DNA of 34,152 nucleotides, from positions 1 to 34,152 of the forward strand of contig NZ_BOPH01000157.1 of assembly GCF_016863655.1 (NCBI RefSeq), read 5' to 3'. Below the pieces are notes generated by a model, which saw only the letters and a list, made by a program, of their open reading frames with translations, was not told where the DNA came from and did no database searches. The position numbers were made by a program, and so were the translations under genes. Below are positions 8,701-15,274 of this stretch, piece by piece (positions within the stretch are counted from its first letter, which is position 1; every line of letters starts with the position of its first letter). The stretch is from Virgisporangium ochraceum (GTDB taxonomy: Bacteria; Actinomycetota; Actinomycetes; Mycobacteriales; Micromonosporaceae).

Positions 8701-11229
8701 CACCGAGCCGCCCGCGACTACCTGGCCGCCGTCGCCGACATCCACAACATCGACCCGAAGAGCCTCGTCGACGACGTCGTCAAGGCGCTCGCCGTCGACC
8801 GCGACGGCTTCCGGCTCAGCAGTGACACCCTGCGCATCGTCCCCGGAGGAGACCACCAGTGGCGGTGCCGGCAGTGCCGTCGCCGGCACCTGCACCCCTC
8901 TGCCGGTGTCTGCATCTCCTGCCGGTCACGGCTGGGCACGCAGGGCGAGCCACGGCAGGAGGACGTCGACTACTACAGCTTCCTCGCCCGACAGGCCGGA
9001 GCACCGTTCCGGCTGCACTGCGAGGAGCTCACCGGGCAGACCGACAAGCTCGACGCCCAGGCGAGGCAGGCACAGTTCCAGGGCATCTTCCTGCAGGACG
9101 AGATCCCCGTTGTCGACGCCATCGACCTGCTCAGCGTCACCACCACCATGGAGGCCGGCGTCGACATCGGGCCCCTCAACGCCGTCGTGATGGCCAACAT
9201 GCCGCCACAGCGGTTCAACTACCAGCAACGCGTCGGCCGCGCCGGCCGGCGAGGGCAGCACCTGTCGGTCGCACTCACCCTGTGTCGCGGCACCCGCTCC
9301 CACGACGACCACTACTTCCAGCACCCCGACCGCATCACCGGCGACCCGCCGCCGCCACCATATGTCGACCTCACCAGCGTCGACATCATCCGACGGTGCC
9401 TGGCGGCCGAGGCGCTGAGGCTCGCGTTCAACGCCGCCGCCGACGCGGTCACCGGCTGGTCGGTCGGTCGCAACGTCCACGGCGAGTTCGGCGCCGTCAG
9501 CGACTGGCCGACAGTCCGCGACGAGGTCACCCGCTGGCTCCGGACCAGCGGCGACCAGCTCCGCCACGCCGCCACCGTCCTCCTCGCCACCGGCCACCCG
9601 CTCCACCACCTTGCCGGCGAACTCGCCGGCTGGGCATCCGACGAGCTGCCCGCGCTAGTGGAGCGGGCCGCCGCCGCCCCCACCGGTGCGCCGAACCTCG
9701 CCCAACGCCTCGCCGAGTCCGGCGTCCTGCCCATGTTCGGCTTCCCGACCCGATCCCGCGACCTCTACACCCGGTTCCCCACCGGACCCGAACCCGAGGG
9801 CCTCATCCAACGCGACATCGACCTCGCGGTGTCCGAGTTCGCCCCAGGCGCCGAGCTTGTCCGGGACAAGGCCCTGCACACCGCTGTCGGTCTGGTCGCC
9901 TACCAGCAGCAGGGCCCCCGCTGGACAGCCGTCCCGCCCGCCGAGGACCGCCGCCGGGTCGGGCTGTGCGACGACTGCCTGGCCCTGAGCCTGCCGGACC
10001 CAACAGCAATCACCAGCGACCGCGACGTAGACAACGCCACCTGCCCGGTCTGCGGAGCCCTAGCAGCCCAAGGGGACTTTCGCATCATCAACGCCTGCCA
10101 GCCACTCGGCTTCCGCACCTCATACACGCCGCAGGACTACGACGGCACCTTCGAGTTCGCCCCACGGGCCGGGTCCGCCCGCCTGTCCGTCGACCAGAGC
10201 ACCCCCATGCACACGGCCGGCCACCTCAACGCCCACCTGCGCAGCGGCAAGGCCCAGACCGTGCGGGTCAACGAAGGCCGCAGCGAGGGATACCTCCTCG
10301 GCGAGCTACCGGGCATCGACGGGCTGGTCGACCTCGAGATCCTCGCCGACCCCGACCGGGTCCGCGACCTGAACCTCGGCCGCGCCGCCACCGCCACACC
10401 GACCCGCCAGGAACGGCTGACCCTGGCCTCGATCAAGACAACCGACGCCCTGCTGGTCGGGCTGACCCACGAACCAGCAGCGCTCACCCTCGACCCGAGG
10501 CGGCTCGCGGCCCGCGCCGCCTGGCTGTCCGCCGGCACACTCCTCCGCCGCGCCGCCGCCACCCTCCTCGACATCGAGGCACGCGAGCTCGTGGTCGGGA
10601 TCCACCCCCGCGGCGACGGCGACACCGTCCGCGGTGAGGTGTTCCTCGCCGACGCCCTCGAAAACGGCGCGGGATACGCCACCTGGCTCGGCCAGAACCC
10701 CGACCAGCTCCTCGCCCACGCCCTGCAGCACAGCCAGGACCTACGCCAGCACATAGACCCGGCCCGGCCAGGCGGCCTCGAACGCCCCTGCGACTCGTCC
10801 TGCTACGACTGCCTGCGCGACCACGCCAACAGCCCCTACCACCCCCTGCTCGACTGGCGGCTCGCACTTGACCTCGTCGACCTCCTCCACGGAAGGCCCG
10901 TCGACCCGGCCACCGACGCCGCCCGCGCCGCCGAACTCACCACCCGCTTCGCCGCCAGCTTCCCCGGCTGGACCGCAACCACAGTCGCCGGCGTCCCCGC
11001 GCTGCGCGACAGCCACGACGAGCAGACCGTCCTCGTCACCCACCCGCTCGAGGCGGACACGTCCGACCGCATCGCCGCCGCCCACCGCGACCTCGCCGCC
11101 GCCGGCTACACCCGGTACGTCAACGGGACACCGCCGCCGCAGCGGATGGTCGTCGAGGTGTCCAGCTACGAGCTTCTCCGGCGGCAGGGGTACATCTATT
11201 CACGGCTGATGGCGCTCGCCGGCGACTGA
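5788..11229 (+). CDS. druE: DruE-like giant DEAH/DUF1998 helicase (1813 aa)
   Basis: This is a superfamily 2 helicase with all core motifs visible. Walker A is TSGTGSGKTESF at about residues 114-125. Motif Ia is ALVLYPMNALVEDQ, and a DILITNYSMLNIML block follows. Walker B is VVVDELHMYRG (about 327-337), then TSASL. The C-terminal lobe has VVFTDSRQEAARISAG and motif VI QQRVGRAGRRG near residue 1145. Cys clusters occur near 505-560 (CANRDC, CVCGG, CETCG), near 1027-1050 (CRQCRRRH, CISCR) and in the C-terminal third (CDDC, CPVC, CDSSCYDC near 1668), as in DUF1998/MrfA/DrmB-type proteins. The length of about 1800 residues fits DruE, the hallmark of Druantia, better than MrfA (about 750) or separate DISARM drmA/drmB. 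It overlaps druG by four bases. It presumably uses ATP to track on phage DNA; that is inferred from the family. Confidence 0.86.
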   Translation: MNVSGLSPTAVQQQLRSFFARYYDTAYSVRDGSVAAELQQVLAEPGVLFQEPYLELLPTWIQDSQTVDALCRDVGVPELAGFVAAGLFAGVERLWTHQADALRHSMSGRDVVVTSGTGSGKTESFLLPVLARLVGESGRWTESDGTGDPWWRRGMSYTSQRQPTGGRPAAIRALVLYPMNALVEDQLMRLRRSVDSPAAQSWLARHRPGQCLYFGRYTGRTPVSGLRNASNEKKLRRAMVQLYSRYAELESRIAGAAGEIPDEVRYYLQRPTGAEMRSRWDMQDAPPDILITNYSMLNIMLMRGEEAAMFDATRQWLAASADNVLTVVVDELHMYRGTQGTEVSYLLRRFLDRVGLNGDSQQLSVVATSASLDASRQKDIDFLSSFFSRRADNFVVLSGDPVRHDGVPALPGWAPRIQAGERPSPQDLRPAMQQAFMGPDGTSRARPMDAAARALFPDDTDGAASVRTEALDTLIAGLASDPGTGIRLRSHMFFRNVTGIWACANRDCTQVPTGLPQPGQRRLVGRLYSRPQYRCVCGGHVLELLYCETCGEVFLGGYNSELASRQPSRYLVSTITNLEQLPDRASTERTAASYTLVLPTDGLRADIDPTPRRRLGGRPTDRSRPTYDIAFVPAILDPASGSVRAAPASAADNVNAYLYTVTSRPEEARAKLPPLPTTCPACNDDREMFANTRRLEDPSRSRSPIRTMGTGFEKTNQVLADALRRRLDSNLVVFTDSRQEAARISAGLERAHYQDLVRQLTVGTLNAEDDISVALRAAAPAVDPATRPPMPDLPADLLTAVIKTANGIGSDADRQLLDQERQRRQGRSLVQLSNANAQQLLTLGVNPAGPALSCSRSSEGQPWTGLYTWPPTSAPPSPPIRRPDGDLSGDMQALRRLIDQGILRETQLAVFAGGGRDLESLGLGMVTVDLTEAATAGLPDDVFRQASLSTARLLGLRKQFPEQRRSPGDQLHRAARDYLAAVADIHNIDPKSLVDDVVKALAVDRDGFRLSSDTLRIVPGGDHQWRCRQCRRRHLHPSAGVCISCRSRLGTQGEPRQEDVDYYSFLARQAGAPFRLHCEELTGQTDKLDAQARQAQFQGIFLQDEIPVVDAIDLLSVTTTMEAGVDIGPLNAVVMANMPPQRFNYQQRVGRAGRRGQHLSVALTLCRGTRSHDDHYFQHPDRITGDPPPPPYVDLTSVDIIRRCLAAEALRLAFNAAADAVTGWSVGRNVHGEFGAVSDWPTVRDEVTRWLRTSGDQLRHAATVLLATGHPLHHLAGELAGWASDELPALVERAAAAPTGAPNLAQRLAESGVLPMFGFPTRSRDLYTRFPTGPEPEGLIQRDIDLAVSEFAPGAELVRDKALHTAVGLVAYQQQGPRWTAVPPAEDRRRVGLCDDCLALSLPDPTAITSDRDVDNATCPVCGALAAQGDFRIINACQPLGFRTSYTPQDYDGTFEFAPRAGSARLSVDQSTPMHTAGHLNAHLRSGKAQTVRVNEGRSEGYLLGELPGIDGLVDLEILADPDRVRDLNLGRAATATPTRQERLTLASIKTTDALLVGLTHEPAALTLDPRRLAARAAWLSAGTLLRRAAATLLDIEARELVVGIHPRGDGDTVRGEVFLADALENGAGYATWLGQNPDQLLAHALQHSQDLRQHIDPARPGGLERPCDSSCYDCLRDHANSPYHPLLDWRLALDLVDLLHGRPVDPATDAARAAELTTRFAASFPGWTATTVAGVPALRDSHDEQTVLVTHPLEADTSDRIAAAHRDLAAAGYTRYVNGTPPPQRMVVEVSSYELLRRQGYIYSRLMALAGD

Positions 11230-11276
11230 CCCCGCGAGGCGTCCGCAGCTCCCACTGCGGGCGCCTCGGAGGGGTC
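11228..11276 (+). terminator. Strong hairpin after druE
   Basis: A 14-bp stem (CGAGGCGTCCGCAG at 11235-11248 pairing with CTGCGGGCGCCTCG at 11255-11268, with one G-T pair) has a 6-base loop. It is extended by an outer GACCCC/GGGGTC pair at 11228-11233 and 11271-11276. It begins at the druE stop codon. No T-run follows, which is common in high-GC actinomycetes. It may end or reduce transcription between druE and the restriction genes. Confidence 0.6.
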
Positions 11277-11408
11277 GTCGCCTGGCTGGCGGGTACATCC
11301 ACGGTTATGCACATCGACGGTCTGCCTGGGTCTTGCAGCTCTCGGGTACCGCAGCGTCACGCACCCGGTAGGCCGGGGAGGCGGGCACTCTGGCATGCTT
11401 CGGGGCCT

Positions 11409-12227
11409 ATGACGGCCGGAACCCTCATGACCTGGCTCGCGGACACCGTACACGGCTACCGGTTCGACCTCGGAGGCGTCTTCCGACGCGTCAGCGAGGC
11501 CTCCGCCTGGCCCGTCGTGGCTAACTCGCCCGAAGAGCTGGAACAGCACCTCGCGCTCGGCGGACACCTGCTTCCGCTGCCGAAGGAACCGGCAGCGCTG
11601 GCCAACGTGCTCGAGGTATCCATCGTCGACTTCCTAGTGGCACAGGTCGAGCGGACTCCCGGCGGCGTAGTGGCCCGCGGCACCGAGCGCAGCTACCCCG
11701 ACCTGGAGATCAGCGGACCTCCGTTCGGCGGCGGGTTCCACGCCGTTGACGTCAAGTGCGCCCGCCGTGCAGCCAACGGTCGCAGCACCCAGAGCCGCAT
11801 CACCCTGTATACCGGCAACACCTACTTCCGGCACCCCGACCTGCACTGGCCCGGTGTCCCTCGCCCGTTCAACGAGTACGCCTCCCATCTGGACATCATC
11901 GCTGTCTACACGCTCAACGACCGGCTCCCCCACCGAGTGGACAACCTCGAGCTGATCGTGCAGGAGCCATGGCGGATCGCCAGCCGGTCCCGCTCCTCCA
12001 TGACCCGCGAGTACATCGGGGCCGTCACCGACCTGGACGCACTTCGGCACGGCCGCGGCGAGTTCGACACCCCCGAGGCCTTCTACCGGTACTGGCGAGC
12101 CTTCCACTTCAAGATCTCCGAACAGGTGCAGCGGCAGTACCAGAAGGCGCTGCAGGAGGCGCACACCGAGCTCGCCCGCTACCGCCGTGGCCCGGCAGAC
12201 AGCTCAGACGTGCCCGGCGTGGGGTGA
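11409..12227 (+). CDS. EcoRV-fold type II restriction endonuclease (272 aa)
   Basis: The product resembles EcoRV along most of its length, and EcoRV is 245 residues. The active-site residues align with identical spacing: E69 (EcoRV E45), D98 in SYPDLEIS (D74), D114 and K116 in HAVDVKCARR (D90, K92). The gaps of 29, 16 and 2 residues are the same. Other matches include RITLYTGNTYFRH (EcoRV KFTLGGYTSFIRN), PFNEYASHLDIIAVYT (PFDQYIAHWIIGYVYT), QEPWRIA (QDKWVIA) and GRGEFDTPEAFYRYWRAF (GKGIFDSEDEFLDYWRNY). The segment matching the EcoRV recognition loop (EcoRV GSGNTTN) is different here (SRSRSSMTRE), so the site cut is probably not GATATC. I start at the ATG at 11409 because the protein then fits family length; 11307 and 11427 are alternatives and no start has a strong ribosome binding site. 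The C5 methylase 15 bases downstream is the likely protective partner. Confidence 0.88.
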   Translation: MTAGTLMTWLADTVHGYRFDLGGVFRRVSEASAWPVVANSPEELEQHLALGGHLLPLPKEPAALANVLEVSIVDFLVAQVERTPGGVVARGTERSYPDLEISGPPFGGGFHAVDVKCARRAANGRSTQSRITLYTGNTYFRHPDLHWPGVPRPFNEYASHLDIIAVYTLNDRLPHRVDNLELIVQEPWRIASRSRSSMTREYIGAVTDLDALRHGRGEFDTPEAFYRYWRAFHFKISEQVQRQYQKALQEAHTELARYRRGPADSSDVPGVG

Positions 12228-12242
12228 CTTGCCTGTGGCGGG

Positions 12243-13325
12243 GTGTCTGGCATTATCGGACAGATGATCGACCGGGGTGTGGCTGTCTCGCTGTTCTCAG
12301 GCGCTGGTGGCCTGGACCGCGGCGCCGAGGACGCTGGCTACCAGGTCAGGGCTGCCGTCGAGTGGGACCGCGACGCGGTCGCCACCATGGAGAAGAACTT
12401 CTCGCACCTAAACAGCCCCGTGATCAGCCGCGACGTCACCACCGTCACCACGGAGGAGATCCTCGCCGCCGCTGGCCTGGGTGCTAGCGAGCGGCCGGAC
12501 CTGCTCATCGGCGGGCCTCCGTGCACCCCGTTCTCCAAGAGCGGCTTCTGGCTGGAGTGGAAACGCGAAGGTCTCGACCCCACTGCGTCGCTGCTACAGG
12601 AGTACACCCGGGTCCTGCGCGAGGCCAGGCCTCGACGGTTCGTCCTGGAGAACGTCTACGCGCTGACATACGACAACGCCGCCAGCCGCCCCGCATACAC
12701 ACGTCTGCTGAAGGAGATCGACGAGGCCGGCTACACGGCTGTGCCGAAGGTCCTCAACGCGGCCGACTACGGCGTACCGCAGGCCCGCCCCCGTCTGTTC
12801 ATCCTCGGCGTTCCCAAGGGCGAGCCGGCCCCGGAGCACCCCAGCCCTTCCCACGGCGGTCTCTGGGAACGTCGCAGGTCCAGCGGCGGGCATCCGCACG
12901 TCACCTGTGGCCAGGCCCTCGACGGCCTGGTGACCGAGCCTGAGCCGGGCGAACAGGTCGGGGGCAAGTACGGGCACCTCCTGCCCGACATTCCGCCCGG
13001 TGACAACTATCTGCACTACACCGAGCGCCGCGGTCATCCCGACCCGCAGTTCCGGTGGCGAAGCAAGTACTGGTCGTTCCTTCTCAAGCTCTCCCCGGAC
13101 CGGCCAGCGCCGACGATCCAGGCACAGCCGGGGCCGTACATCGGACCGTTCCACTGGGAGAACCGCCGCCTGCGAGTCCCTGAGCTGCGACGCCTGTTCA
13201 CCTTCCCCGACAACTTCGAGTTCGTCGGAAGCCGGAACTCCATCCAGGCGCAGATCGGCAACTGTGTCCCCCCGCTGCTCGCCAAGAAGGTCATCCTCGC
13301 CCTGCATGGAGAGACCTGCGAGTAG
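12243..13325 (+). CDS. druM: C5-cytosine DNA methyltransferase, DruM-like and partner of the EcoRV-like nuclease (360 aa)
   Basis: This is a complete C5 methylase. Motif I is LFSGAGGLDRG (about residues 17-27). The catalytic motif IV is IGGPPCTPFSKSG with Cys94. Motif VI is LENV (135-138) and motif VIII is QARPRLFILG (180-189). The motif X region near the C-terminus is IQAQIGNCVPPLLAKK (about 334-349). The target-recognition region lies between about 195 and 320. I use the GTG at 12243, giving 15 bases after the nuclease stop; the ATG at 12264 is equally possible. The enzyme transfers a methyl group from S-adenosylmethionine to C5 of cytosine in a specific site. In type II Druantia the methylase (DruM) belongs to the system; here it is also the only methylase next to the EcoRV-like nuclease, so it probably protects against that enzyme. 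The dual role is inference. Confidence 0.92.
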   Translation: MSGIIGQMIDRGVAVSLFSGAGGLDRGAEDAGYQVRAAVEWDRDAVATMEKNFSHLNSPVISRDVTTVTTEEILAAAGLGASERPDLLIGGPPCTPFSKSGFWLEWKREGLDPTASLLQEYTRVLREARPRRFVLENVYALTYDNAASRPAYTRLLKEIDEAGYTAVPKVLNAADYGVPQARPRLFILGVPKGEPAPEHPSPSHGGLWERRRSSGGHPHVTCGQALDGLVTEPEPGEQVGGKYGHLLPDIPPGDNYLHYTERRGHPDPQFRWRSKYWSFLLKLSPDRPAPTIQAQPGPYIGPFHWENRRLRVPELRRLFTFPDNFEFVGSRNSIQAQIGNCVPPLLAKKVILALHGETCE

Positions 13326-13329
13326 GTCG

Positions 13330-13818
13330 ATGTCCAAACGTTGGCAGAGCACCAGCCAGGGACAGCACCTGCGAGGCCGACGCCGGACGAACACCGAGCC
13401 GGAGATGATGCTCCGCCGCGCCCTGCACGCCGCCGGAGCCCGGTTCCGGCTCCACCGACGGCTCGCGCCCGGGTGCACTCCTGACATCGTGCTGCCCGGA
13501 CGGCGGATCGCGGTGTTCGTGGACGGGGACTACTGGCACTCCTGCCCCGTCCACGGACGGAGAAAGCCGTTCGTCGGTCCCAACGCCGACCTGTGGGCCG
13601 CCAAGCTTGCCCGGAACAAGGCACGCGACCAGCACAGCAGCCGGCTGGCCACAGACGCCGGCTGGACAGTCGTGCGTGTCTGGGAGTGTGCAGTGCGGCA
13701 CGACCCAGCTGCGGCAGCAGAAGCCGTCCTGGCCGGACGATCGGTCGGGCCGGTACCAGCCCAATCAGCCACCTCGCCCGCACCAGGGCCACCGGGGGTG
13801 GGGCCCACAACACTATGA
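13330..13818 (+). CDS. vsr: Very short patch repair (Vsr-type) endonuclease (162 aa)
   Basis: The ATG at 13330 lies four bases after the methylase stop. The N-terminal part (RTNTEPEMMLRRALHAAG) and the core PDIVLPGRRIAVFVDGDYWH are typical of Vsr. Candidate catalytic residues are D52 and H70, with WEC at 118-120 near the end of the fold. Vsr nicks DNA at T:G mismatches left by deamination of 5-methylcytosine and often accompanies C5 methylases; here that would counter mutation at the methylated sites. The first Cys of the usual GCFWHGCP zinc motif is Asp (GDYWHSCP), so the zinc site may be changed. Residues after about 125 form a Pro/Ala-rich tail. The ATG at 13000 in the same frame lies inside the methylase gene and was not used. 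Confidence 0.87.
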   Translation: MSKRWQSTSQGQHLRGRRRTNTEPEMMLRRALHAAGARFRLHRRLAPGCTPDIVLPGRRIAVFVDGDYWHSCPVHGRRKPFVGPNADLWAAKLARNKARDQHSSRLATDAGWTVVRVWECAVRHDPAAAAEAVLAGRSVGPVPAQSATSPAPGPPGVGPTTL

Positions 13819-13839
13819 CGAACCGGTATAACGAGTCAC

Positions 13840-14826
13840 GTGCCACCGAGCCGAGCCGACGTCGCCGCCCGAATCGCCGCCGTGGCCGGCCCGCATGTCC
13901 TTACTCTGATCAACCGGAACGATGGCTGGCCCGCCCACGCCGACCTGCGCCTTGAGGACCGGACCGTACCGGTCGACGTCTACGCCGCACCCGTCGGCCT
14001 GAGCCACCGAAACCGCGACGACATCGAGCGACGGTTCCAAAACCCAGGCTCTGGCCGACCCATCACTCCAGCCGACGGCCGGCACCCGCTCCTTCTCGGG
14101 CTGTGGGAGGACGACCCGCACCTGGCGGTGGAACACCCGGTCCTGGCATGCGCCGACCCGACGCTGCGCGGACGCGCAACGCGGGTATCCGTATTCGTCA
14201 CGGTGGCGGCGCTGCTGGAGGCTTCGGAACGAGGTTGGTCCACCTACGTCAGCAACAGCGGTGAGACGATCCGTTGTATCCGGCCTGAGCTCCTGCCGAC
14301 CAGCGTCGAAGCTGACCTCGCCGGTGTCGCCCCACCCACCGCGATGGTCCAGAACGCGGTGCTGGCGTCCGGGCTGGCCGAGACCGAAGACCCGGCCGCC
14401 GCCGAGCGGGCCCGCCGGGCGACGACGTCGCTCGTGCGAGCGTCCGGGTTCTCCCGACGGGTTCTCAGCGCCTACAAGATGAGATGTGCAATGTGCGGGC
14501 TGGGTGCCGGGCTAGCCGAGGGAGCACACATCCTGCCGGCGTCCGCGCCTGGGGCGCGGGACGAGGTCTGGAACGGCGTCGCGCTCTGCCCCAACCACCA
14601 CACAGCCTTCGACCGACACCTGATCGCTGTCCTGCCGAAGACCCTGGAGATCGCCATCAGCGACGACCTTGCTCAGGCAGCACGAGACGACGCAGCCATC
14701 CGACGATTCGTCGAGACAACCTTCCGCACCTTGGCAGTTCCCGACGATCCGAGCGCGTATCCGCTTGCTGCCATGCTTCAGCAGAGACGTGAGTACTTCT
14801 CCGACCGGTACCGCTGGCTGCAGTAG
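13840..14826 (+). CDS. HNH endonuclease with unknown N-terminal domain (328 aa)
   Basis: A GTG start at 13840 lies 21 bases after vsr. The C-terminal half carries an HNH nuclease: CAMC (C215, C218), then EGAHILPAS, then WNGVALCPNHHTAFDRHLI, giving the His, Asn and His of the motif with a structural Cys pair. The N-terminal 170 residues contain DIERRFQNPGSGRPI, LLGLWEDD, RVSVFVTVAALLEASERGWSTY and SNSGETIRCIRPE. Such arrangements are seen in restriction-type HNH proteins where the N-terminal domain reads the target, but I cannot name this domain. It may be a second restriction enzyme of the cassette or a nuclease for modified phage DNA. The terminator at 14904 makes it the last gene of the island. 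Nuclease identity is firm and target is unknown. Confidence 0.8.
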   Translation: MPPSRADVAARIAAVAGPHVLTLINRNDGWPAHADLRLEDRTVPVDVYAAPVGLSHRNRDDIERRFQNPGSGRPITPADGRHPLLLGLWEDDPHLAVEHPVLACADPTLRGRATRVSVFVTVAALLEASERGWSTYVSNSGETIRCIRPELLPTSVEADLAGVAPPTAMVQNAVLASGLAETEDPAAAERARRATTSLVRASGFSRRVLSAYKMRCAMCGLGAGLAEGAHILPASAPGARDEVWNGVALCPNHHTAFDRHLIAVLPKTLEIAISDDLAQAARDDAAIRRFVETTFRTLAVPDDPSAYPLAAMLQQRREYFSDRYRWLQ

Positions 14827-14903
14827 CCAGACATCGGGAAGCGACCACCCGAGCATCCGGCCCTCCACGATCTCGCGGACCAGCCCGGTCACTGGAATGA
14901 CGG

Positions 14904-14946
14904 AAAGAGGCGGTTGATCTGCGTTCCACAGATCAACCGCCTCTTT
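14904..14946 (+). terminator. Terminator with perfect 18-bp stem
   Basis: AAAGAGGCGGTTGATCTG (14904-14921), a 7-base loop and the exact complement at 14929-14946 form a hairpin, with TTTA at the 3' edge. It lies 78 bases after the HNH stop. Because the stem starts with A-rich and ends with T-rich sequence, it would work in both directions and separate the island from the genes to the right. Confidence 0.8.
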
Positions 14947-15091
14947 ACTTGCGCGCCGGAAGGGAGTCGCACCCAGACCTTCTAACCGCAGATCGACAGC
15001 CGGCGACCTTGTCTCAGCTTGATCGGCTCAACCCTGAAGATCGATTCGATCCGGCTAGATGTTGTGGTCCGGTTTGACGCTCTGCTAGACG

Positions 15092-15274
15092 TCAAGCATT
15101 GAAACCGTACTTGTCACGGTCCTCTAGCCACCGCTTGTTGCTTCCTTCGTCGTACGCGCGCCGTGCCGCCCGCTCGGCGTCGTACGTCGCCTGCCTGGCT
15201 GGAGAAGACTGCCGACGGACGTGGTCTTCGATCTCATCGTCGCTCGGTCCAAACAACCACCGCAGAAGCCCCAT
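15092..15274 (-). CDS. Small charged protein, unknown function (60 aa)
   Basis: The ATG at 15274 is preceded on the minus strand by GAGGAGGTACAC, an excellent ribosome binding site. The product starts with a short hydrophobic stretch (MGLLRWLFGP) and continues as a charged helix (DDEIEDHVRRQSS, then YDAERAARRAYDEG). I do not recognise a family. A longer reading frame upstream to 15523 is Arg/Pro-rich and lacks a start signal, so I reject it. The gene reads towards the island terminator at 14904-14946, which could serve both sides. Confidence 0.6.
   Translation of the reverse strand: MGLLRWLFGPSDDEIEDHVRRQSSPARQATYDAERAARRAYDEGSNKRWLEDRDKYGFNA

Noticed and set aside
5788..11229. DISARM (drmA/drmB) as the identity of the helicase system
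   Set aside because: Helicase and DUF1998 parts are in one 1800-residue protein, and no phospholipase D-like drmC or SNF2-type drmD is present; type II Druantia fits better.
14951..14998. tRNA 3'-half or attachment site on the minus strand
   Set aside because: AGAAGGTCTGGGTGCGACTC followed by a CCGGCGC end looks like a T-arm and acceptor, but the T-stem pairs only three bases, the anticodon arm does not fold and no 5' half exists. At most it is a decayed fragment.
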